NCBI GenBank assembly: GCA_035303945.1
Contig: DATGQZ010000050.1
Span: 1 to 64,000, forward strand
Direction of reading: 5' to 3'
DNA: 64,000 nt
Source of the DNA: DATGMS01 sp035303945
Lineage (GTDB): Bacteria; Bacteroidota; Bacteroidia; Cytophagales; Cyclobacteriaceae
Translations under genes and position numbers: made by a program
The notes under the pieces: generated by a model
Seen by the model: the letters and a program-made list of their open reading frames with translations, nothing else
Databases searched by the model: none
What the model was told of the DNA's origin: nothing
In this document: one piece after another, positions 26,160 to 35,960 of the stretch
How the letters are laid out: each line of letters begins with the position of its first letter
How positions within the stretch are numbered: position 1 is the first letter of the stretch

Positions 26160-28472
26160 ATGAGTAAGAAAAAAAAATCTCAAAGCCCGACTAAAATTTC
26201 CAATATTATTAAGTTTCTGTGGATAGCATTTGCCGCAGGTATATTGGGCTTTGTACTGTTTATCTGGGCAGTAAGTGCTAATTTCTTGGGCTTGTTTGGG
26301 GATATGCCCGGCTTTGAATCCTTGGAAAACCCACAAACGGAGCTTGCTTCCGAATTATATTCAGCAGACGGATATCTATTGGGTAGTTATGCGCGCGAAA
26401 ACCGAAGCCCGGTAGACTATAATGAACTTTCCCACAACCTTATCAATGCCTTAGTGGCCACGGAAGATGTAAGGTTTGAGGAGCATGCAGGTATTGATGC
26501 ACGTGGCATGGCCAGAGTATTGTTTAAATCTTTGCTTTTAAGGCAAAGTAATTCCGGAGGAGGGAGTACCTTAAGCCAGCAGACTGCCAAAAACCTTTTC
26601 AAAACCCGTGCGGGTACATCCCAAGGGATTTTAAGCAATATCCCGGGGTTGCGAATGTTGATTATCAAGACCAAAGAGTGGATAGTTGCGACACAACTGG
26701 AGCGCGCTTATACCAAGCAGGAAATCCTGACGATGTACCTCAACACGTCGGAATTTGGAAGTAACGCCTTTGGGATCAAAACTGCAGCAAAGACTTTTTT
26801 CAATAAGGAACCTAATGAATTGAATATTCAGGAATCGGCTACATTGGTTGGTCTTTTCAAAGCACCCACCTATTACAGTCCTGTTTTCAATCCGGAAAAT
26901 TCACTTGGACGGCGCAATGTTGTACTCAACCAAATGCAAAAGTATGGCTTCATCACCCCAAGCCAATACGATTCCATCAAGCAACTGCCAATTGAGTTGG
27001 AATACTCGGTTGCCAGCCATAACAGAGGTTTGGCTACGTATTTCCGGGAAGTAGTAAGAGCGGACCTGACGAAGTGGGCACGAGAAAACCTCAAAGCAGA
27101 TGGAAAACCTTATGATCTCTACGGCGATGGCTTGAGGATTTACACCACCATCGACAGCCGTCTACAACGTTACGCTGAAGAAGCTGTAGAGGAGCATATG
27201 TCTGAACTTCAGAAAAAATTTGAGGAAGAAATGCGTGGGCGAGATCCCTGGATAGATAGTCAAGGCAGGGTGATCGAAAATTTTCTTGAAACTGCCGTAA
27301 AGAGGACAGATGCTTATAGAAACCTCAAAGCCCAATATGGAGACAATGAGGACTCCATCAGTTACAAGCTGAACCTCAAGAAGAAAATGAGGGTGTTTTC
27401 TTGGGAGAAGGGTGAGATTGATACTTTAATGAGCACAATGGATTCTTTGCGACACTACAAAAAACACCTGCAAACAGGTTTTGTGTCTATGGATCCTCAT
27501 ACGGGTCATATCAAAGCATGGGTGGGCGGAATTAACCACAAGCACTTTAAATACGACCATGTGAAACAGGGTAAACGACAACCCGGTTCTACGTTCAAGC
27601 CTTTCGTATACGCCGCAGCCATTGAAAATGGCTATGGACCTTGTTATACCGTCATTGATCAGCCGGTAGAAGTTGCCATACCCGGTCAGCCTACTTATAT
27701 TCCTAAAAACGCAGATGGGAAGTTTACCTACGAGCGCATGAATATCCGCGAGGCAATGGCACGTTCTGTTAACTCTATCACAACCTATATGGTCAAAAAA
27801 CTGGGGCCTAAGGTGGTAGCAGAAACAGCTCGTAGATTAGGTGTGACCAGTGATCTAGATGAAGTGCCCGCTATTGGTTTAGGTACCAGCGATGTGTCTA
27901 TCCTAGAGATGGTGGGAGCTTTTGGGACATTTGCCAATAAAGGGGAACATATCACGCCTTTCTATATTGATAGGATTGAAGATAAAAACGGCAATATCCT
28001 TTACCAGTTTATACCAAGGAAGAAACCCGCAATGAGTGAAGAACATGCTTATCTCATGCTGTATATGCTAAGGGGAGGTACAGAAGAAACCGGCGGTACC
28101 AGTCAAGGGGTACCTTGGTCACTCAGAGATCAAGGAAATGAGATTGGAGCAAAAACAGGAACAACCCAAAATGCATCGGACGGCTGGTATATGGCTGTGA
28201 CCAAAGATTTAGTAAGTGGCGTTTGGGTAGGGGGCGATGATCGTGCCATACACTTCAGAAGTTGGATAAATGGTCAAGGTGCACGTACGGCTAGGCCTAT
28301 TTGGGTAAACTTTATGACCAAAGTGTATGATGACCCCTCTACAGGAATTACTAAAGGGCCATTCGAAAGACCGGACCGACCATTGAGTGTGGAAATAGAT
28401 TGTGAAATGTATAACTCGGAAAGAGACAACTTCGGTGATTTCGACTATGATTCCCGCAGCAATGACTTTTAA
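26160..28472 (+). CDS. Bifunctional class A penicillin-binding protein (PBP1A type)
   Basis: The 770-residue protein starts with a lysine-rich cytoplasmic tail and one membrane helix (about 18-45). The glycosyltransferase 51 domain (about 65-245) has the catalytic motif ATEDVRFEEHAG with its glutamate near 101, and GGGSTLSQQTAKNL. The transpeptidase domain (about 460-735) has the nucleophile S477 in STFK, a SVNS motif and KTGTT at 665-669. It polymerises and cross-links peptidoglycan at the inner membrane. The gene follows the SprE/PorW-like gene by 3 nt, and uvrC lies 67 nt downstream. Its closeness to M23 and bactofilin genes places cell wall synthesis, trimming and scaffolding in one locus. 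Confidence 0.95.
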   Translation: MSKKKKSQSPTKISNIIKFLWIAFAAGILGFVLFIWAVSANFLGLFGDMPGFESLENPQTELASELYSADGYLLGSYARENRSPVDYNELSHNLINALVATEDVRFEEHAGIDARGMARVLFKSLLLRQSNSGGGSTLSQQTAKNLFKTRAGTSQGILSNIPGLRMLIIKTKEWIVATQLERAYTKQEILTMYLNTSEFGSNAFGIKTAAKTFFNKEPNELNIQESATLVGLFKAPTYYSPVFNPENSLGRRNVVLNQMQKYGFITPSQYDSIKQLPIELEYSVASHNRGLATYFREVVRADLTKWARENLKADGKPYDLYGDGLRIYTTIDSRLQRYAEEAVEEHMSELQKKFEEEMRGRDPWIDSQGRVIENFLETAVKRTDAYRNLKAQYGDNEDSISYKLNLKKKMRVFSWEKGEIDTLMSTMDSLRHYKKHLQTGFVSMDPHTGHIKAWVGGINHKHFKYDHVKQGKRQPGSTFKPFVYAAAIENGYGPCYTVIDQPVEVAIPGQPTYIPKNADGKFTYERMNIREAMARSVNSITTYMVKKLGPKVVAETARRLGVTSDLDEVPAIGLGTSDVSILEMVGAFGTFANKGEHITPFYIDRIEDKNGNILYQFIPRKKPAMSEEHAYLMLYMLRGGTEETGGTSQGVPWSLRDQGNEIGAKTGTTQNASDGWYMAVTKDLVSGVWVGGDDRAIHFRSWINGQGARTARPIWVNFMTKVYDDPSTGITKGPFERPDRPLSVEIDCEMYNSERDNFGDFDYDSRSNDF

Positions 28473-28539
28473 AGGCACAATCACAGAAGAGAAGTGTTAA
28501 ACAGTTGAACAAAAAAGGTTTAAACTTCCTTGTACTGGT

Positions 28540-30342
28540 ATGAATGCTACTTCTTATAGCCCAGCAGAGTACGGTCAATTGCCGGATCTGCCGGGCGTTT
28601 ATAAATATTTCAATGCGGACGGTGTACTGATATACGTTGGCAAAGCCAAAAGCCTAAAGAAAAGGGTAGCCAGTTACTTTGTAAAAAGCACGGGACTGAA
28701 TCACAAAACCCGGCGAATGGTGAGGGAAATCAGTCGAATAGAATTTACTTTGGTTGATTCTGAATTCGACGCGCTCTTACTGGAGAACAATCTGATTAAG
28801 CATACCCAACCCAAATACAACATCCTCCTGAAGGATGACAAAACCTACCCATACCTTTTACTTACCAACGAACATTTCCCAAGTATTTTTCCGACCAGAA
28901 AAGTGATCCCTTCAAGAGGAACTTACTTTGGCCCTTTTGCCAGTGTCAAGGCCATGAAAAATGTACTCGAGCTGATTCGAACGCTGTTTACCATCAGAAC
29001 CTGTAAGTTGGACCTTTCTCCCAATAAAATTGCCGAAGGACGGTACAAAGTCTGTCTGGAATTCCATATTGGCAATTGCCTGGGCCCTTGCGAAGGTAGA
29101 CAGTCCGAAAAAGACTACTTGAAAGATATAGAGCAGGCAAAAAACATCCTAAAGGGCAACTTGGGAATTGCCAAGGCATATTTTAAGGCAAGGATGCAGG
29201 AGGCGGCAGAAGCCATGGCTTACGAACTTGCACAACGGTATAAAGAAAAGCTAGAACTTCTTGAAAAATATCAGGCCAAATCCCTGGTGACCAGTCCAGC
29301 AGTAACAAATCTTGATATTTTCTCCATTGTTACTGATGAAAAACACGCATATGTCAACTACTTGAAAATTATGCATGGTGCCATTCATTTGACCAAAACG
29401 GTGGAGTTAAAAAAACGCCTGGACGAATCCGATGCAGATTTGCTTATCACGGCAATTGTGAGACTCCGTGATCAATTTCAAAGTACCGCTACGGAGATCA
29501 TTACCAACATTGCTCCGGATGAGCAGATAGAGGGACTGCAAATCAATGTTCCAAAAATTGGCGACAAGCGTAAGCTGGTAGAATTATCGCTAAAAAATGC
29601 TATATATTATAAGAAAGAGAAAGCGCTAGTGGCTGGCGAGGTTAAGGAAAAGAAAAATCGGGTTCTTGAACAATTGCAGCAAGATTTATCCTTAAAGGAT
29701 CTACCCATGCGCATTGAATGTTTTGATAACTCGAATATCCAAGGCACGAATCCAGTGGCCAGTATGGTCTGTTTTATTAACGGAAAGCCGGCTAATAAAG
29801 AGTACCGGCATTATCATGTCAAAACTGTAGAAGGTCCTAACGATTTCGCCAGCATGGAGGAAATTGTTACGAGGCGGTATAGGCGTGTGCTTGAAGAAGA
29901 AAAACCGCTTCCACAACTCATTGTTGTAGACGGTGGTAAAGGCCAATTATCTTCCGCAGTACAGGCCCTGAAGAGCCTTGGCATTTATGGCAAAATACCG
30001 ATTATTGGTATCGCCAAGCGCCTAGAGGAAATATATTTCCCTGCGGATCCCTATCCCCTACACATTGATAAAAAGTCCGAATCGCTCCGTCTCTTGCAGC
30101 GGATTAGGGACGAGGCTCATAGATTCGCCATAACCTTTCACCGAAATGTAAGGAGTAAAAACGCTTTTAACACCCAACTCACCACCATAGAAGGAATAGG
30201 AGAAAAAACAGCAGATAAGCTACTCAAGCATTTTAAATCCCTTAAAAAAATTAAAGAAGCGACGCTTTCCGAATTAGAACAGGTTATCGGGAAACGCAAA
30301 GCTGAAAGACTCCTACAGCTAATACAAGAAAAAGCCGGATAG
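28540..30342 (+). CDS. uvrC: Excinuclease ABC subunit C
   Basis: At 600 residues this is a full UvrC. It has the N-terminal GIY-YIG nuclease (about 12-95, LPGVYKYF and IYVGKAKSLKKRV), a Cys-containing linker, a UVR-like helical segment near 210-245, the RNase H-type nuclease (about 385-540, IECFDNSNIQGTNPVASMV and VVDGGKGQL), and C-terminal helix-hairpin-helix motifs (IEGIGEKTADKLL and LEQVIGKRKAERL). It makes both incisions around bulky DNA lesions with UvrA and UvrB, which are not in the window. The terminator stem begins within its last codons. Confidence 0.97.
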   Translation: MNATSYSPAEYGQLPDLPGVYKYFNADGVLIYVGKAKSLKKRVASYFVKSTGLNHKTRRMVREISRIEFTLVDSEFDALLLENNLIKHTQPKYNILLKDDKTYPYLLLTNEHFPSIFPTRKVIPSRGTYFGPFASVKAMKNVLELIRTLFTIRTCKLDLSPNKIAEGRYKVCLEFHIGNCLGPCEGRQSEKDYLKDIEQAKNILKGNLGIAKAYFKARMQEAAEAMAYELAQRYKEKLELLEKYQAKSLVTSPAVTNLDIFSIVTDEKHAYVNYLKIMHGAIHLTKTVELKKRLDESDADLLITAIVRLRDQFQSTATEIITNIAPDEQIEGLQINVPKIGDKRKLVELSLKNAIYYKKEKALVAGEVKEKKNRVLEQLQQDLSLKDLPMRIECFDNSNIQGTNPVASMVCFINGKPANKEYRHYHVKTVEGPNDFASMEEIVTRRYRRVLEEEKPLPQLIVVDGGKGQLSSAVQALKSLGIYGKIPIIGIAKRLEEIYFPADPYPLHIDKKSESLRLLQRIRDEAHRFAITFHRNVRSKNAFNTQLTTIEGIGEKTADKLLKHFKSLKKIKEATLSELEQVIGKRKAERLLQLIQEKAG

Positions 30343-30357
30343 ATTATCCGGCTTTTA
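30330..30357 (+). terminator. Terminator overlapping the uvrC stop, between uvrC and gldN
   Basis: An 11-bp perfect stem (30330-30340 and 30346-30356) with a five-base loop spans the uvrC stop codon. It is flanked by A residues on the left and T residues on the right, so it could serve both convergent transcripts. Confidence 0.8.
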
Positions 30358-30366
30358 TGCTTTACA

Positions 30367-31182
30367 CTACCATTCCCAAAGTTCATTCTCCCAATCTAGA
30401 AGCCCATATTCAAATTCCAAGGAATTTAAATAGGCTTGCAACTGCGGGTTGGGATGGTCAGGATCTACCAAATCAGCAATTAGCGCATTGTCAGGATTGG
30501 TAAATTTACGCACCACCGACCTGAACAATCTCAAATCAAAGGCCTGATCATAGGTAAGGTTTTTGGCAGTATTTATAAAATTATACCACTTAGCCTCAGG
30601 ATGATCTTTGAAGTGATTGTAGAAGTCTTTGTATCTGATGAAAGCAATCGTCTTTTGACCGGCATTGGAATTGGACTCTGAAGGCATTACCAATTCGATG
30701 TATTTGATATCGAAAACTACTTCCGACCGATGCTTATCAAAGACAAATTCCTCCATAAAGTCCAAATAGTAGAGATTCTTCACGAAAATACTGTCACCGT
30801 TAGCAGCAATCCAAAAATTGTTCTGGAATTCGCTAATGGACATAGGTTGTGTAAAATCTTCATCTGCGAAAATCTCCAGGGCGTTTTCCTCTACTACGGC
30901 TTTATAAATGTTTCCAATAATGCCGTCGGTCTTGGTGTCACCAGATCCATAAAAGGGTAGATTATATTTTTCCCTCAGATCAATCCTTCTCCACACAGAA
31001 ATCCTGAACATTTTGTCGTCTTCCCTCATGGACCGGGCAGAAAAAACTGTATCGATTTGATAATTTCTGTCTCCTCCATTGGCTGGACTCTGGGTATTTC
31101 CACTTTGAGCGGATACTTCCCATGCAGTCAAACTGCAAAGCACTAAGCTCAAAAGTCCGATTAATTTTGAATGTAGCCTCAT
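30367..31182 (-). CDS. gldN: Gliding motility / type IX secretion protein GldN
   Basis: The 271-residue protein has a signal peptide cleaved after EVSAQ and matches GldN/PorN: RISVWRRIDLREKYNLPFYG, AVVEENALEIFADEDFTQPMS and AFIRYKDFYNHFK. In the periplasm GldN/PorN associates with GldK/PorK in rings under the outer membrane, and links them with the GldL-GldM motor. It is the last gene of the gldK-L-M-N run and ends against uvrC. Only one gldN copy is seen; the gldO paralogue found in Flavobacterium is absent here. Confidence 0.93.
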   Translation of the reverse strand: MRLHSKLIGLLSLVLCSLTAWEVSAQSGNTQSPANGGDRNYQIDTVFSARSMREDDKMFRISVWRRIDLREKYNLPFYGSGDTKTDGIIGNIYKAVVEENALEIFADEDFTQPMSISEFQNNFWIAANGDSIFVKNLYYLDFMEEFVFDKHRSEVVFDIKYIELVMPSESNSNAGQKTIAFIRYKDFYNHFKDHPEAKWYNFINTAKNLTYDQAFDLRLFRSVVRKFTNPDNALIADLVDPDHPNPQLQAYLNSLEFEYGLLDWENELWEW

Positions 31183-31215
31183 CTCTCTTCTTATTAATTA
31201 TCCCGACATCTGCTT

Positions 31216-32817
31216 TTATCGGATGTTGATTGGGATTACTTCGTTGACATTACTGGTTATCTTCTCTCCTCTGAAGTTGGTCCTTGTCACTTGGTTAGCA
31301 ATGATAATTAACCTATCGCCACTTTTAGCAGACTGTAACAAATTCCTGATCGCAACATTTTCCCCAGTGATTCTTACAGTTTCTCGAGGAACATCGTTTC
31401 TAATCAATCGAACTTCTCCAGAAGTAACTTCAAAGTTAGCATCCTTGGCCATGGTTTTGGCGAAACTTGGCTCTGGAACCGCTTTAACAAGTAATTGAGA
31501 TGGACCCGGTGCTGGATAAGGATTTTGAAGGTCAATCTCCCCTCTCGCATCAAATGCGCGGATAGTAGGCGCGGGTACTGGTATGATCTCATAACTAACC
31601 TCGCCAATTCTGTTTCCCCCGCTGCTTACACCGATAGTCACTGTACCGGAGCTACCTGGAACGATAGTAACTTGGCCTGGGGTGTTTCCTTTGATCGCCT
31701 GACCGCCGGTAACGGAAAATTCAGGTGCATAAGCATTACCCAAAGCAGGTACATCAATTCTCAACTCGTTTGCGCTATTGGCATATAACCTATTAACTAC
31801 TTCAGAAGTTACTCTTATGACAGGCTGTGCTACATAATAGGTATAATCGACAGTAAACAAGCTGTCTTTTCCACCTATATTAACCAATACCTCGCCTTTT
31901 AAGGTCCTTTCCGCCAAGCCTCTATCGTCATAGCTCGATGCAGGAGGAACGGTAAAATTTATTTTACCAAAGCCATCTTCAACTGGAATCGCCTCGCCAT
32001 TCACAGACATCTTAGGCCTTGCTGATGAAGAAGAAGAGGCGATAAACAAATCTCCCTCAAAGGGTGTACCAGCGGCTACAACATTGGAGTTGGCGGAAAT
32101 TCTAGCTTGAACCACATCAGACTTAAAATAAAACGAACCGATCGTTCCCGTTATTGCAGACAATGCTTCACTTTCAATGTTAAGAACTTCATTTTGGTGT
32201 TGGCTGATAATGGCCAATACAGCGCCGACGGGTGATTTAACAAAGTTCAGATTGACGTAGTCTTTATAATTTGCCTCGGAGTCATTTCGGAAAAGTTCGA
32301 TTTCAGATGCATCCTTAGCAATTTTTTCGAAGTTCATCTCAATGCCGACATCCGCCAAAAGTTTGGATACCTGAGCTGGAAAGGTGTTCAGTCTTTCCTG
32401 CATTTCATACCCCACTCGGTTGTTGTTAAAAATATAACCGGTAGTGGAGGTATTTTTCAAAGCACCGGTGTTGTAGCCACCTTGTTCATTTCGGGCGTTT
32501 GTTTCTCTGATTAGCTCTTGCTTAAGCCCTTCTAGATAGTCAAAAATTTCGGCGGTAGCTTGTCTAATCTGACGTGCAGCCTCCACCTTTGGAACATCTC
32601 TGCTGTTGTTCCCCTGCTGTTCTACTGTATTAGCAATGGAATTTACTGTCAATTCGTTTTTTTGGATATAATTGCTTGAAGTCCTTTCGAGACCGTCATT
32701 TAACAAAACGAATTTTTGTAAAATTTGATTACTGACTTGCAACGCCAACAGAGCAGTAAGGACGAGGTACATCATACCGATCATCCGCTGCCTTGGTGTT
32801 TCTTTAGCCTGCGCCAT
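31216..32817 (-). CDS. gldM: Gliding motility / type IX secretion protein GldM
   Basis: The 533-residue protein begins with the conserved KETPRQRMIGMMYLVLTALLALQVSNQILQ segment, a single membrane helix (about 13-33), and continues as a long periplasmic arm. A helical domain (about 35-225) is followed by three beta domains (230-533). GldM pairs with GldL as a proton-driven rotary motor in the inner membrane and passes force to the GldK-GldN ring. The C-terminal domain includes the typical FDARGEIDLQNPYPAPG-like sequence. It lies 39 nt after gldL and 33 nt before gldN. Confidence 0.95.
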   Translation of the reverse strand: MAQAKETPRQRMIGMMYLVLTALLALQVSNQILQKFVLLNDGLERTSSNYIQKNELTVNSIANTVEQQGNNSRDVPKVEAARQIRQATAEIFDYLEGLKQELIRETNARNEQGGYNTGALKNTSTTGYIFNNNRVGYEMQERLNTFPAQVSKLLADVGIEMNFEKIAKDASEIELFRNDSEANYKDYVNLNFVKSPVGAVLAIISQHQNEVLNIESEALSAITGTIGSFYFKSDVVQARISANSNVVAAGTPFEGDLFIASSSSSARPKMSVNGEAIPVEDGFGKINFTVPPASSYDDRGLAERTLKGEVLVNIGGKDSLFTVDYTYYVAQPVIRVTSEVVNRLYANSANELRIDVPALGNAYAPEFSVTGGQAIKGNTPGQVTIVPGSSGTVTIGVSSGGNRIGEVSYEIIPVPAPTIRAFDARGEIDLQNPYPAPGPSQLLVKAVPEPSFAKTMAKDANFEVTSGEVRLIRNDVPRETVRITGENVAIRNLLQSAKSGDRLIIIANQVTRTNFRGEKITSNVNEVIPINIR

Positions 32818-32856
32818 ATATCTTTAGTGAATTTAAAATAAAAGTTTTCTGTTTTT

Positions 32857-33675
32857 TTACCCTTTCATCGCGGAAAGCATTCCACCATAGATCCTGTTCA
32901 AGGAGCTGACATTACTGTTCAGTTTTGCCAGTTCAGCTTTAAAGGTTTCGGTTTCCTTCCCTGCTTCGTTCAGGCCTTCCATGGCTGCAGAAACATTTGA
33001 ATAAAATTTATTAATCACCTTGACATGACTTTCAGCATCTTTTAATTCCATCTCATACAGCACGTTCAATGCAGAAAGATTTTTCGTTACATTGGCAACC
33101 TCTTCCCTATACCCAGCCATATCCTGACTTACTGAAGACATCTCAGCCAAGGCAGAAGCTGTTTGGGAATAGGACTGGTTCATGTCCACCAATGTTTTGG
33201 AGGCTGCTTTAACATTTTGGGCGTACTCATTGGTAGCAAGTGCTGCATCGGCTATACTACCCATCTTTTCTGCTGAAGCAGCCAGATTTTGAATGCCCTT
33301 ACCCAAACTCTCAATTAACTCAGGACCTATCTTTGCCTTATCAAGCATCTCATCAAATTTCCTGGTGGCACTATCAGCAACTACTACATTGCTGGTTCTT
33401 GTCATTCTACTCACTGGCTCAACCCCGGCACTCTCACCAGCAAGCTCTGGATAAACCCTAGTCCAATCTACTTCCTGTTGTTTAGGCTCAAAGGCAGAAA
33501 GGAAAAATATAATTGCCTCTGTAGTCAGGCCGGCAGCAATCATAATGTTACCTCCAGCCCAATCCAAAATTTTAAACATTGCCCCTAAAATCACGACGGA
33601 TGCACCGATTCCATATATCTTGGGCATGACATTGGAATAAAATTTATTAGAAAACGAGTTTTTTGCTACTGCCAT
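32857..33675 (-). CDS. gldL: Gliding motility / type IX secretion motor protein GldL
   Basis: The protein has 272 residues with two membrane helices, about 19-37 and 42-62, joined by a short DWAGG turn. E53 in the second helix (GLTTEAIIF) corresponds to the essential glutamate of the proton channel in this family, and K35 in the first helix to the conserved lysine. The cytoplasmic part (about 110-272) is predicted to be largely coiled coil. GldL and GldM form the proton-motive-force motor that powers type IX secretion and gliding. It follows gldK by 33 nt. Confidence 0.95.
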   Translation of the reverse strand: MAVAKNSFSNKFYSNVMPKIYGIGASVVILGAMFKILDWAGGNIMIAAGLTTEAIIFFLSAFEPKQQEVDWTRVYPELAGESAGVEPVSRMTRTSNVVVADSATRKFDEMLDKAKIGPELIESLGKGIQNLAASAEKMGSIADAALATNEYAQNVKAASKTLVDMNQSYSQTASALAEMSSVSQDMAGYREEVANVTKNLSALNVLYEMELKDAESHVKVINKFYSNVSAAMEGLNEAGKETETFKAELAKLNSNVSSLNRIYGGMLSAMKG

Positions 33676-33708
33676 AATCGATATTACTAAATTGCTTATT
33701 TACTAGGG

Positions 33709-34803
33709 TTATCTTCTACTTCTTCTACTTGAATTTACGTCCATAGAGCCGGATCGCCCGATAAAGGTCATCGCAGTTCTAAATCCTATGTGAGCTGATT
33801 TGGTATCTTGATATTCATATGTTCTGGTGCTTGTTTCCAAAAAATGTGCTATATCTTTCCACGAACCGCCCCTTACTACTTTGCGCGGTTCATTTGGATC
33901 ATCGTAAATAGGGTCCATATCCCACATCAGCGCGTTACCGGCCGGATTGTAAGCATCATTTACCCATTCCGCCACATTTCCAGCCATATTATATAGGCCG
34001 AAGCCATTAGGTGCAAAGACGTCAACAGGAGCTGTATAGGCAAAGCCATCGTCGATATAATTACCTCGGCCGGGCTTAAAGTTCGCCATAAGGCATCCTC
34101 TTTTGTTTCTTAGATAAGGACCTCCCCAAGGATATTTTGCAGCCAATCTACCGCCTTTTGCAGCATACTCCCACTCTGCTTCCGAGGGTAATCTAAAACG
34201 TGGCATATCATACTCGGAACGGTCATTTGCATTCATATGATAGCTCTTCCACTCACAGAACTTCTTAGCCTGATCCCAGCTTACACCCACGACAGGATAA
34301 TCATCAAAGGCAGGATGCTCAAAATAATACTCCATTAAGGGATCTCCATAATGGTAAGTAAAGCTATTGGTCCAAACTGTGGTGTCTGGTAATAATTCGT
34401 CTAAATTAAATTGAGGTGGCTCATCTAAGGTAGTAGGTGTACCATACGTCAATTCACCAGAACGTACTGCTTCTAAAAACTGTCTGTATTTATTATTGGA
34501 CACTTCATACTTGTCCATAAAAAATTCAGAAATGGTCACTTGCTTGTTAAGGGATGCCTGGCTTTGCGTAATGTCCTCGTCGGCCTGGCCCATCCAGAAA
34601 GTACCGGCCTTAACGGCCACCATTTCATGGGGTAAAGTCTGCTGCCATCCCGATCTATTGGGCACACCGGTCACTTCACCTCTTCTATTGGCCCTTTCGC
34701 TAGCAGTCCCCTTGCTTCCGAAAAGTCCGCAACTCTGAAGCAGTGTTGCTACTAGAACTACCGCAATTCCCTGGAACGATTGCGAAATCATTTTCCTATA
34801 CAT
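33709..34803 (-). CDS. gldK: Gliding motility / type IX secretion lipoprotein GldK
   Basis: This 364-residue lipoprotein starts at ATG 34803; an extension of three codons to GTG is unsupported. A signal peptide ends with the lipobox LLQSC. The remaining sequence is a formylglycine-generating-enzyme (SUMF1)-like fold: MVAVKAGTFWMGQADED, GVSWDQAKKFCEWKS, RLPSEAEWEYAAKGG, GLYNMAGNVAEWVNDAY and RVVRGGSWKD. In GldK/PorK the fold is structural and forms the periplasmic ring under the outer membrane. It leads the K-L-M-N run and follows the PorP/SprF gene by 111 nt. Confidence 0.94.
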   Translation of the reverse strand: MYRKMISQSFQGIAVVLVATLLQSCGLFGSKGTASERANRRGEVTGVPNRSGWQQTLPHEMVAVKAGTFWMGQADEDITQSQASLNKQVTISEFFMDKYEVSNNKYRQFLEAVRSGELTYGTPTTLDEPPQFNLDELLPDTTVWTNSFTYHYGDPLMEYYFEHPAFDDYPVVGVSWDQAKKFCEWKSYHMNANDRSEYDMPRFRLPSEAEWEYAAKGGRLAAKYPWGGPYLRNKRGCLMANFKPGRGNYIDDGFAYTAPVDVFAPNGFGLYNMAGNVAEWVNDAYNPAGNALMWDMDPIYDDPNEPRKVVRGGSWKDIAHFLETSTRTYEYQDTKSAHIGFRTAMTFIGRSGSMDVNSSRRSRR

Positions 34804-34914
34804 AAAACACACCTTATTATCACATCAAACACAACTCCAATTTTCAAAATATCAACCGAAATTTAGGAGAAAATATTAAAAAAGCACAAGCTTAGATTCC
34901 AAAACCTTTTAAAT

Positions 34915-35883
34915 TCAAAACCTAAATCTTGGGGTCCTTTGTATGATCCTCTCTACACTTCTTCTGGCTTTTGGCAAACTATAACTCAGCATAAACTCAT
35001 GCGAAGTCGGCGATTTTGCTTCCAAGCCTCCCACTACCAGATCAAAGGCATAGCCCAGTCTTAATGAATTATCATTTAGCAAGCTATAACCCAATATTAC
35101 CGAAGCCGATTCCTCCCCCCTATAAGACAATCCGCCACTAACTTTATTGTTGTACGAGGCTATAACGCTTACATCATAGGAAAAATTATCCACTTCTACT
35201 GCTTTTAACAACACACTTGGCTCCACAGACCAAAAGGCGGAAGCCTTAAGTCTGTAGCCCGCCAACAAGTAAGTATGAAGTTTCAATTGATTGCCAAACT
35301 GCCCTTCACCAAAATCAAAATCCGGTTGGTTTAAGTGCCGTCCGCTTACTCCTACATACACATTGCCTCGATCATACAGTGCCCCGGCACTAAAGTTCAC
35401 GTTATATTGGCTTTCACTGCCCCCAGCTGGTACTACCAGATCTGGGTTTATTAACTCCAAAAGGTCAAAATCTATTTTGCTGGCAAACATACCAGCGGAA
35501 GCTCCTACACTTAGCACCCCTCGTCCCATTTTATAATGATAAGCGAGCGATAAGTTCGCTTCTTGATTGGACGTAGCCCCGATTGACTCGTTTACAAAAA
35601 CCAGACCAAATCCAAGATTATAATTTTCAAAGCCTCCAGATGCCGTTAACAACTGTGTAGAAGGTGCTCCACCTAAACCAGCAGCAGTGTTATATCCTGC
35701 CCATTGGCTTCTATGTAATCCGGAAAATTGGAAACCGTCCCCCTTGCCCGAAAAAGCGGGATTGTAAACAATCCCGTTGTACATATATTGGGTAAATTGT
35801 GCATCTTGTTGGGAAAAGGCAGGTCCAACAAGCAAACATGTAAACATAAAAATCCAAAGATTGCGGCAAATCTGTTTTTCCAT
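34915..35883 (-). CDS. PorP/SprF-family outer membrane protein
   Basis: The 322-residue protein has a signal peptide cleaved after PAFSQ, then the family opening QDAQFTQYMYNGIVYNPAFSG and a GLHRSQWAGYN motif, followed by a 14-strand-type barrel with many alternating aromatic residues. PorP/SprF proteins sit in the outer membrane. Some are core parts of type IX secretion beside GldK, others serve single cargo proteins. Because it directly precedes gldK, as porP precedes porK in Porphyromonas, the core role is more likely here. Confidence 0.9.
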   Translation of the reverse strand: MEKQICRNLWIFMFTCLLVGPAFSQQDAQFTQYMYNGIVYNPAFSGKGDGFQFSGLHRSQWAGYNTAAGLGGAPSTQLLTASGGFENYNLGFGLVFVNESIGATSNQEANLSLAYHYKMGRGVLSVGASAGMFASKIDFDLLELINPDLVVPAGGSESQYNVNFSAGALYDRGNVYVGVSGRHLNQPDFDFGEGQFGNQLKLHTYLLAGYRLKASAFWSVEPSVLLKAVEVDNFSYDVSVIASYNNKVSGGLSYRGEESASVILGYSLLNDNSLRLGYAFDLVVGGLEAKSPTSHEFMLSYSLPKARRSVERIIQRTPRFRF

Positions 35884-35960
35884 GTGTTAAGCGCCTTTTC
35901 TCATTTGACAATCCATTTTACACATTTAAACTGAAATTACCTTACCCAGGATACAAATTC

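Noticed and set aside
33709..34803. GldK as an active formylglycine-generating enzyme
   Set aside because: The fold is present, but the position before gldL-M-N and the lipobox identify it as the structural type IX ring protein.
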